Shown here one piece after another: positions 57,604-64,000 of a stretch of 64,000 nucleotides of DNA. The first letter of the stretch is position 1; the number at the start of each line of letters is the position of its first letter. The translations under genes and the position numbers were made by a program. The DNA comes from Rubrivivax gelatinosus (GTDB taxonomy: Bacteria; Pseudomonadota; Gammaproteobacteria; Burkholderiales; Burkholderiaceae_C): contig NZ_NRRU01000005.1 of the NCBI RefSeq assembly GCF_016583785.1, forward strand, positions 24,715-88,714, in the 5' to 3' direction. The notes beneath the pieces were generated by a model, which did no database searches, was not told where the DNA came from, and saw only the letters and a program-made list of their open reading frames with translations.

Positions 57604-57906
57604 ATGCTGGCCGAACTCGCCCGCCTGCCGCAGCGCCTGCTGGTGCTGCTGGTGCGTGCCTATCGCCTGCTGCTCAAGCCCTGGTTGGGCAATGCCTGCC
57701 GCTTCGAGCCCAGTTGCTCGCAGTACGCACTGGACGCACTGGGCCGCCACGGCGCCGCTGGCGGCAGCGCGCTCACCGTCTGGCGGCTGCTGCGTTGTCA
57801 TCCGCTGTGCAACGGCGGCTGCGATCCTGTGCCCGAGCGTTTCCCGAACCCCGCGCGGGGTCTGTTCACCCGGCTCGTCCGCCCTCATGCGGACGACGCC
57901 CTGTAG
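57604..57906 (+). CDS. yidD: membrane protein insertion efficiency factor YidD
   Basis: This 100-residue protein has the YidD block LLVRAYRLLLKPWLGNACRFEPSCSQYALDAL, with conserved Cys, then GGSALTVWRLLRCHPLCNGGCDPVPE. It starts one base after the rnpA stop and precedes yidC. It helps YidC insert membrane proteins. Confidence 0.95.
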   Translation: MLAELARLPQRLLVLLVRAYRLLLKPWLGNACRFEPSCSQYALDALGRHGAAGGSALTVWRLLRCHPLCNGGCDPVPERFPNPARGLFTRLVRPHADDAL

Positions 57907-57915
57907 CCCGAGCCT

Positions 57916-59574
57916 ATGACCGACATTCGCCGCACCATCCTCTGGGTGGTCTTCGTCACCTCGCTGTTCCTGCTGTGGGACGCGTGGAACAAGCACAACG
58001 GTCAGCCTTCGCTGCTGGGCGGGCCGGCCCGCCCGGTCGCTGCGGCGTCGGCACCGGGCACATCGGCTTCGGCCGGCGTGCCCAGCGCCTCGCCGACGGC
58101 CCAGGCGCCTGCCGGCACCGTGCCGCAGCCGGCGGCAGCGCCCGGTGGCGAGCCGGTCGTCGTCACGACCGACCTGGTCAAGGCCACCTTCGACAGCGTC
58201 GGCGGCCAGCTGGTGCGCCTGGAGCTGCTGAAGTACCGCGACGCCAACCACCCGGAACACAACGTCGTCCTGATGGACCGCGTCGCCGCGCGTGAGTACG
58301 TCGCCCAGACCGGCCTGATCACGGCCCAGTCCGGCGTCGCGCTGCCCACGCACCTGACGCCGATGACGGCGGTTCCGGGCGCGCGCGTGCTCGCCGACGG
58401 CCAGGACAGCCTGAGCCTGCGCTTCGAGTCGGCGCCGGTCGACGGCCGCCGCCTGGTCAAGGTCTACACCTTCAAGCGCGGCGACTACGCCGTCGGCGTG
58501 CGCCACGAGTTCGTCAACGGGGGCAGCACGCCGGTGACGGCGCAGCTGTACCTGCAGCTGGCGCGCGACGGCCAGGCGCCCGAGGGCGAGTCGAAGTTCT
58601 ATTCGACCTTCACCGGCCCGGCGATGTTCACCACCGCCAGCAAGTACAAGAAGATCGACTTCAAGGACATCGCCAAGGGCGACGCCGGCCACGACAAGAC
58701 CGCCAAGGACGGCTGGATCGCGATGGTCCAGCACTACTTCGCGTCGGCCTGGATCGTCAACGCCGAAGGCGCGCGCGAGTTCCGCACCGCCAAGGTCGGC
58801 GACAACCTGTACACGATCGCGATGGTGCTGCCGCTGGGCGAAGTCGCGCCGGGTGCGACCCAGGTGCAGGAGTCGCAGCTCTTCGCCGGCCCGCAGATGG
58901 AGAACCGCCTGGCCGAACTGGCGCCGGGGCTGGAGTACCTGAAGGACTACGGCTGGCTGATGCCGCTGTCCAAGCCGCTGTTCTGGCTGCTCGACGAGCT
59001 GTATTCGGCGATCGGCAACTGGGGCTGGGCCATCGTCGCGCTGGTCGTGGTGCTGAAGATCGCCTTCTTCTGGCTCAACGCCAGCGCCTACAAGTCGATG
59101 GCCAAGATGCGCGCCATCAACCCGCGTGTCATGGAGATGCGCGAGCGCCTGAAGGACAAGCCGCAGCAGATGCAGCAGGAGATGATGCGCATCTACCGCG
59201 AGGAGAAGGTCAATCCGCTGGGCGGCTGCCTGCCGATCCTGATCCAGATGCCGTTCTTCATCGCGCTGTACTGGGTGCTGCTGTCCAGCGTCGAGATGCG
59301 CAACGCGCCCTGGATCGGCTGGATCACCGACCTGTCGGCGAAGGACCCGTGGTTCATCCTGCCGGTGCTGATGACGGCCTCGTCGCTGGCGCAGGTGGCG
59401 CTGGGTGCCAAGCCGCCCGATCCGATGCAGGCGCGGCTGATGTGGTTCATGCCGCTGGCCTTCGGGGTGATGTTCTTCTTCTTCCCGGCCGGCCTGGTGC
59501 TGTACTGGCTGACGAACAACGTGCTGTCGATCGCGCAGCAGTGGTACATCAACAAGAAGCTGGGCGTGGCCTGA
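57916..59574 (+). CDS. yidC: membrane protein insertase YidC
   Basis: This 552-residue insertase has an N-terminal helix (TDIRRTILWVVFVTSLFLLWDAWNKHNG in blocks), a large periplasmic beta domain (about residues 60-340) and the five-helix core, including KMRAINPRVMEMRERLKDKPQQMQQEMMRIYREEKVNPLGGCLPILIQMPFF and PAGLVLYWLTNNVLSIAQQW. It folds and inserts inner-membrane proteins. A terminator follows. Confidence 0.97.
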   Translation: MTDIRRTILWVVFVTSLFLLWDAWNKHNGQPSLLGGPARPVAAASAPGTSASAGVPSASPTAQAPAGTVPQPAAAPGGEPVVVTTDLVKATFDSVGGQLVRLELLKYRDANHPEHNVVLMDRVAAREYVAQTGLITAQSGVALPTHLTPMTAVPGARVLADGQDSLSLRFESAPVDGRRLVKVYTFKRGDYAVGVRHEFVNGGSTPVTAQLYLQLARDGQAPEGESKFYSTFTGPAMFTTASKYKKIDFKDIAKGDAGHDKTAKDGWIAMVQHYFASAWIVNAEGAREFRTAKVGDNLYTIAMVLPLGEVAPGATQVQESQLFAGPQMENRLAELAPGLEYLKDYGWLMPLSKPLFWLLDELYSAIGNWGWAIVALVVVLKIAFFWLNASAYKSMAKMRAINPRVMEMRERLKDKPQQMQQEMMRIYREEKVNPLGGCLPILIQMPFFIALYWVLLSSVEMRNAPWIGWITDLSAKDPWFILPVLMTASSLAQVALGAKPPDPMQARLMWFMPLAFGVMFFFFPAGLVLYWLTNNVLSIAQQWYINKKLGVA

Positions 59575-59600
59575 CGGCCAACGGCTGAAAGCCCGATGAC

Positions 59601-59636
59601 AAAGCCCCCGCGGCTCGCGCCGACGGGGGCTTTTTT
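59601..59636 (+). terminator. Rho-independent terminator after yidC
   Basis: A GCCCCCG/CGGGGGC stem with a GC-rich loop, followed by six T residues and preceded by AAA, lies 27 bases after yidC. The opposing lipoprotein gene ends at 59655, so it may work in both directions. Confidence 0.9.
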
Positions 59637-59654
59637 CTGGGTGCCGCCGGGCGG

Positions 59655-60566
59655 CTAGGGCTTCCAGCGCTTCAATTGGTCGGTGTCGAGGAAGAAGTAG
59701 GGCTTGAAGGCGCCGTCCTGGCGCGTGCCGACCTCGATCGCCTGGACCTCGACCACGAGCGCGGCGTCGACGCTCGACTTGTCGGCGCGCGCCGTGTTCG
59801 GCTGCAGGCCGGTGACGTGGCCGTAGACACGCACCAGCCCGCGCGCGTCGTGTTCGCGCAGGGCCTCGATCTCGCGCGCCTTCTCGATCGGCACCTTGAC
59901 CGTCATCGGCACGTAGCCCGAGCACTCGTCGCTGCAGTTCTGGCCCAGCCCCAGCGCCTTGAACGATGGCTCGTAATGCAGCCGGTAGTTGTAGCCCTTG
60001 GCGTCCGAGTAGAAGACGGTGTCGAAGCGGCGGCCCAGGTTCAGCGTCAGGTAGTACTCGCCGGTGGCGACGTCTGGGCCGGCCAGGGTCATGATCTCGC
60101 CCATCCAGCCGAAGACGACGTTCAGGCTGTCGCGATCGGGCCTGGCCTCGGCCTTGGCGCGGTCGGCGGCCTCCTGCTTCTTGAAGGCGTTGCTCTCGGC
60201 CGTCAGCGCCGGTTGGCGGATGCGCGCCAGCAGCAGCCAGTCGGGCTGCTCGACCGACGCCGCCTGCAGCAGCCAGGTGGCGCCGTAGCGGTCGAAGAGC
60301 GCGTCGGGCATCTTCTGGATCTCGGCGTTGCCGGCTTCGCTGACCTCCTGGCGGACGTAGCCGGCGTAGCGCGCCGGCACCTGGAACAGCGGCTGGAGCA
60401 CGATGCTGCTGACGCTGCCGAAGCTGGTGCTCTGGCGCGTGGTCGGCGCGGCGTCGCCCTGGGCCGGCGGGTTGGCCGGCGCAGCGGCGGAACCGGCCGT
60501 GTCGGGTTTGCCGCAGGCCGCCAGCGCGCAGGCGGCGACGGCCGTGAGGATGAAACGCAGCTTCAT
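59655..60566 (-). CDS. lipoprotein of unknown function, 303 residues
   Basis: A lipobox (ALAAC near residue 18) and a Pro/Ala linker precede a folded domain with short Trp- and Tyr-rich segments (LYRLHYEPSFKALGLGQNCSDECSGYVPMTVKV style). No known domain is recognised. It is 8 bases downstream of another lipoprotein gene and likely shares its operon and the kinase gene's. Confidence 0.6.
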   Translation of the reverse strand: MKLRFILTAVAACALAACGKPDTAGSAAAPANPPAQGDAAPTTRQSTSFGSVSSIVLQPLFQVPARYAGYVRQEVSEAGNAEIQKMPDALFDRYGATWLLQAASVEQPDWLLLARIRQPALTAESNAFKKQEAADRAKAEARPDRDSLNVVFGWMGEIMTLAGPDVATGEYYLTLNLGRRFDTVFYSDAKGYNYRLHYEPSFKALGLGQNCSDECSGYVPMTVKVPIEKAREIEALREHDARGLVRVYGHVTGLQPNTARADKSSVDAALVVEVQAIEVGTRQDGAFKPYFFLDTDQLKRWKP

Positions 60567-60574
60567 CACGATGC

Positions 60575-61423
60575 TCAGGGCTGGATGAAGGCGAGCACGC
60601 CGTAGCCGCCACTGGCCTTGCGCACCGTGTGCACGATGACCTGCTTGCTGCCGCCGTCGACCGGCAGCTGGTAGAGCTGCCAGCGGAAGACCTCGCCGTC
60701 CTCGGCGTAGCCGCTGTCGGAGAACAGCGCCGGCACGTCGGCGGCGGCGACCGTCAGCACGGTGCTGCCCGAGTCCTTCACCGTCAGGCTGCCGTCGCTG
60801 GCGAAGGTCGCCACTGCGCTGCCGTTGCCTGCGTGCACGCCCGTGCTGTCCTGCACGCACCCGTAGGACTGGAAGCCGACGCTGCGCGCCACGTTCGCCG
60901 CCTGGGTGCTGCCGAAGACGTCGGTCGCGACGCGGCCCGAGGACAAGACCGCCAGGTGTTTGACCGCGTCGCTGTTGCTCTGGCAGGTGATGAACAGCTT
61001 CTGGTTCAGCTTGATGCCGCCGGCGACCGAGGTTGCGGATGGGTCGAAGTAGGAGATCGCGTCCGCCCAGGCATCGGTGGTCACGGCCTGGAACTGGGCG
61101 CTGTCGGCCTGCGCCGTCGACGCCGCCACCGCGATGCACTGCTCGGCGGCGCTGGCGCTGCCGTAGACCTCGGTCGCACGCGCCGCCCGGGTGATGCCGT
61201 AGGCGCCGGGGAAATAGACGTCGTACGAGGTGGCGCTGCCGCTGCCGCTGCCGCTGCAGATCGTGGCCGCCTGGCCGGCCGTGGGCGGCGTCGCGCTGCC
61301 GCCGCTGCCGCTGTCGTCGTCACTGCCGCCGCCGCCGCCGCAGGCACTCAGCGCGCAGGCGGCCGCCAGCATCGTCGCGGCCCATGCCGCCATGGCCAGC
61401 GGCCGCTTGTTTCCCTTGCTCAT
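60575..61423 (-). CDS. lipoprotein of unknown function, 282 residues
   Basis: AAGGAAC precedes the ATG at 61423. The product has a lipobox (LSAC near residue 28) followed by a Gly run and an acidic Ser/Asp linker, then a mature domain with several Cys (TICSG, EQCIAV, FITCQS, YGCVQD) and two similar halves that each contain EVYGSASAAEQ / VFGSTQAAN. It may be a repeat-built envelope protein. No family is recognised. Confidence 0.6.
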   Translation of the reverse strand: MSKGNKRPLAMAAWAATMLAAACALSACGGGGGSDDDSGSGGSATPPTAGQAATICSGSGSGSATSYDVYFPGAYGITRAARATEVYGSASAAEQCIAVAASTAQADSAQFQAVTTDAWADAISYFDPSATSVAGGIKLNQKLFITCQSNSDAVKHLAVLSSGRVATDVFGSTQAANVARSVGFQSYGCVQDSTGVHAGNGSAVATFASDGSLTVKDSGSTVLTVAAADVPALFSDSGYAEDGEVFRWQLYQLPVDGGSKQVIVHTVRKASGGYGVLAFIQP

Positions 61424-61528
61424 GATCGGTGTTCCTTCAGGGTCGAGTGGTGAACCCACCTGTCGTGCAGGTGCTCACACGGCCCTAACGAGAACGGCGC
61501 CCGCCAAGCGCCATCGGCGGACGCAATA

Positions 61529-64000
61529 TCAGCGTGCCAGCGCCTGTTCGAGCGGCCCGAGCAGCGCCGCGTAGTAGCGCTCGCCGCCTTGCTGCCGCAG
61601 CCGCGCCTGCCAGGCCTGCAGGCGGCCGCGGCTGTCGTCGTCGAGCCCGCCGCTGGCGCCCAGGCGCACGCCGGCCTCGATCGCCCAGAGCACGCCGCTG
61701 CCGTCGGCCAGCGCGACGGCACGCTGCCAGGCGCGGCGTGCGTCTGCCGCGTGGCCGGCGGCGGCGGCGACGTCGCCTTCGCGCAGCGCCAGCACCGCCG
61801 TGCGTGCCGGCTGCGCCGCCAGGCGTTGCTGAGCCAGCGCCTGGCCCTGGGCCAGCAGCGCCTGCGCCTGCTCCTGCCGGCCCTGGTGCAGCGCGCTGGC
61901 GATGCACATCTGCACGAAGCGCAGCTGCAGCGTCGGCTGCGGTGCGGCCGGCTGCGCGCCGAGCTGCGTGCAGTCGCGCGCCAGCGCCGCCCAGTCGCCG
62001 TCGCGCAGCGCGAACTCCATCGTGTTCGCCTGCGCCGTGAGGCGAAAGGCCGGCAGCGCGGCGTTGGCCGGCAGCGCCGCGATGCGCCCGGCTTCGGCGA
62101 TCTCGCGCCGGGCTTCGTCGCGTGCGCCGCCGCCCAGCAGCAGCAAGGCCAGGTTGGCGTGGCTGCGCGAGAGGATGACGACGTCCTCGCCCATCACGCG
62201 GCGGATGACGCCGATGCCGTGGCGCAGCCAGTCTTCGGCGCGCGCCGGCTCCAGCGCCCAGGCGGCGACCTGGCCGGCCTGGTCCTCGGCGGCCGCGGTC
62301 TTCCAGTCGTCGGCACCCCATTGGCGGCGGTTGGCCTCGACGCCGGCCTGGGCGGCGCCGAAGGCGGCGTCGAGTTCGCCGCGGTTCAGGTGCGCGACCA
62401 GCAACTGCTCGTAGACCGTGCCCAGCGCGTTGCGGCCGGGCAGCGGCGTCAGCAGCTCGGCGGCGCGCTGCAGGTCGGCCAGGTCGGCGTCGCTGGGCGT
62501 GTGCAGGCGGGCGCCGAAACCGCCGCGCGCCATCAGCGCGCGCGCCAGGCGCAGCGGGTCCTTCACGCCGTGCGCCTCGTAGGCCGCCAGCGCCTGCTGC
62601 GCCTCGGCCAGGCCGTCGGCATAGCGGCCGCTGGCTTCGCGCAGGTCGCGTTCGCCCATCAGCGCGTCGGCCCAGGCCACGCTGCCGCGCCCCTGCACCT
62701 GTTCGGCCTGGCGCACCCGTTCGTCGGCCAGCTGCTGCGACAGCGGCGCCAGCCCGAGCTGCTGGGTCAGCGTGCCGAGGTCGGCCAGCAGCCGGTCGCG
62801 CGCTTCGGGCTGGCCCTGCAGGCTGTGCAGCACCTGCTGCGCGCCGCGTTCGATGACCAGGCGCAGCGGCATCTCGCGCTCGCGCGTGTCCGGCAGCGGC
62901 TTGTGCTCGGGGTTGAAGAGGTCGACGACGAAGCCGTACATCGCCTCGGCGCGCCGGGCTTCGGCCCGCGCCTGCTGCGCCGACTGCAGCGCCCACGCGG
63001 TCGTGCCGATCAGCGCGAAGACGGCGAGCGCGCTGGCGCTGACGGCCCAGCGGTGGCGGCCGACGAAACGCCGGGCACGTTCGCGCCAGGGCTGCGGCCG
63101 CGCCAGCAGCGGTTCGCCGGCCAGATGGCGCCGCAGGTCGGCGGCCATCGCGTCGATGCCGGAGTAGCGCGCCGCGACCGGCTTGCGCAGCGCCTTGCCG
63201 ATCCAGGTGTCGAGGTCGCCGCGCAGCGCACGCGCCAGCGCCCGGTCGGCGACGACGGCCGACGGTGCCGGCGGCTCGCATTCCAGCACCGCGTGTTCGA
63301 GCGCGTGCCGGTTCCCGGGCTGCCAGGCGGCATAGGGGCTGCGGTCGGTGACGAGGCGGTAGGCGAGCACGCCCAGCGCATAGACGTCCGCGGCGACGCC
63401 CGGCTCCTCGCCGCGCACCTGCTCGGGCGCCGCGTACTCGGGTGTCATCGGGCGCTGGCCGTGCTGGGTCAGCCCGGGTTCGCTGCCGCCGTCGAGCAGG
63501 CGGGCGATGCCGAAGTCCAGCAGCCGCACCTGGCCGTCGGCCTGCACCAGCACGTTGGCGGGTTTGATGTCGCGGTGGATGACGAGCCGGCCGTGGGCGT
63601 ACTGCAGCGCGTCGCAGATCTGCAGCAGCAGGCCCAGGCGTTCGGCCAGCGGGCTGCGCCGCGCGTCGCACCAGGCGAGCAGGTCCTGGCCTTCGACGTA
63701 TTCCAGCGCCAGCCAGGGCAGGCCCTGGGCGCTGGTGCCGGCGTCGTACAGCCGCGCGATGCCCGGGTGCGCCAGGCGCGCGAGGATGTCGCGCTCGCGC
63801 CGCAGCCGGCCGGCCCAGGCGGCGGACGGCCCGTGCGGCAGCTTCAGCGCCACCTCGCGCTGCAGCTCGCCTTCGGTCGAATGCGCGCGCCAGACGCTGG
63901 CCATGCCGCCGCGGCCGAGTTCGGCGACCAGCGTCCAGGGGCCGACGATTTCGCCGGCGGCGTGCTGTGCCTGCGCCGGCGCTTCGTCGCCGGCACCGGA
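61529..64000 (-). CDS. serine/threonine protein kinase with TPR-like C-terminus (partial)
   Basis: The frame runs off the right edge, so its N-terminus is missing. The visible part starts just before the glycine loop (ELGRGGMASVW), with VAIK-type Lys in VALKLP, catalytic HRDIKPANV, DFG in LLDFGIARLL and APE in EYAAPEQV. After the kinase domain comes one membrane helix (about base 63040, ALAVFALIGTTAWAL) and an ~500-residue helical, TPR-like C-terminal part. This is the layout of bacterial Hanks kinases with an extracytoplasmic sensor. It lies upstream of the two lipoprotein genes on the same strand. Confidence 0.9.
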   Translation of the reverse strand, partial: SGAGDEAPAQAQHAAGEIVGPWTLVAELGRGGMASVWRAHSTEGELQREVALKLPHGPSAAWAGRLRRERDILARLAHPGIARLYDAGTSAQGLPWLALEYVEGQDLLAWCDARRSPLAERLGLLLQICDALQYAHGRLVIHRDIKPANVLVQADGQVRLLDFGIARLLDGGSEPGLTQHGQRPMTPEYAAPEQVRGEEPGVAADVYALGVLAYRLVTDRSPYAAWQPGNRHALEHAVLECEPPAPSAVVADRALARALRGDLDTWIGKALRKPVAARYSGIDAMAADLRRHLAGEPLLARPQPWRERARRFVGRHRWAVSASALAVFALIGTTAWALQSAQQARAEARRAEAMYGFVVDLFNPEHKPLPDTREREMPLRLVIERGAQQVLHSLQGQPEARDRLLADLGTLTQQLGLAPLSQQLADERVRQAEQVQGRGSVAWADALMGERDLREASGRYADGLAEAQQALAAYEAHGVKDPLRLARALMARGGFGARLHTPSDADLADLQRAAELLTPLPGRNALGTVYEQLLVAHLNRGELDAAFGAAQAGVEANRRQWGADDWKTAAAEDQAGQVAAWALEPARAEDWLRHGIGVIRRVMGEDVVILSRSHANLALLLLGGGARDEARREIAEAGRIAALPANAALPAFRLTAQANTMEFALRDGDWAALARDCTQLGAQPAAPQPTLQLRFVQMCIASALHQGRQEQAQALLAQGQALAQQRLAAQPARTAVLALREGDVAAAAGHAADARRAWQRAVALADGSGVLWAIEAGVRLGASGGLDDDSRGRLQAWQARLRQQGGERYYAALLGPLEQALAR

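Overview
The window is very GC-rich, densely packed bacterial chromosome from a betaproteobacterium, most likely Burkholderiales of the Rubrivivax/Leptothrix/Roseateles kind. That placement is inferred from the PrsT/PEP-CTERM system, the EgtB-EgtD pair, NnrU, CreA, the lipase-foldase pair and the gyrB-dnaN-dnaA / rpmH-rnpA-yidD-yidC origin layout. No rRNA, tRNA, CRISPR array or intact insertion sequence was seen.

Layout. 0-6 kb: tail of a Crp/Fnr regulator, a DUF2892 membrane protein, and a minus-strand operon of four genes joined by 4-nt overlaps (cysteine-less glutaredoxin-like protein, secreted alpha/beta hydrolase, NatA-type ATPase, NatB-type permease), preceded by a thioredoxin-domain protein. 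6-10 kb: prsT and an exosortase-dependent surface protein behind a near-perfect sigma-54 promoter. 10-13 kb: ergothioneine operon. 13-20 kb: pirin, CreA, DUF4397 lipoprotein, amino-acid and polyamine binding proteins, NnrU, MaoC, and a DUF924 gene that appears to start at AUA. 20.8-21.55 kb: a gene-free stretch with DnaA boxes and a copy of the dnaN leader. 22-34 kb: double-GGDEF protein, M1 and M16 peptidases, ProQ/FinO protein, GntR-glycerate kinase operon, lipase and foldase. 34-42.4 kb: LysR regulator divergent from a degenerate hydrolase and a complete RND efflux operon.

42.5-51.2 kb is an accessory region, visibly less GC-rich in its right part, wedged between the efflux operon and gyrB. 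It holds an SRAP protein, a four-gene ubiquitin-like conjugation operon (Ubl, cysteine-free E2, JAB-E1 fusion, DUF6527), and, divergent from it, a sigma-like protein, a small basic protein, a protein with a proteasome-beta-type N-terminus and a small protein. A zeta-toxin pair and a set of ~21-bp spaced direct repeats follow. Conjugation genes beside a proteasome-like gene are the most interesting feature of the window.

51.2-59.6 kb is the replication-origin neighbourhood: gyrB, dnaN and dnaA on the minus strand, rpmH, rnpA, yidD and yidC on the plus strand, with DnaA boxes in the gaps and inside rnpA. 59.6-64 kb carries two lipoproteins and a large Ser/Thr kinase cut by the right edge.
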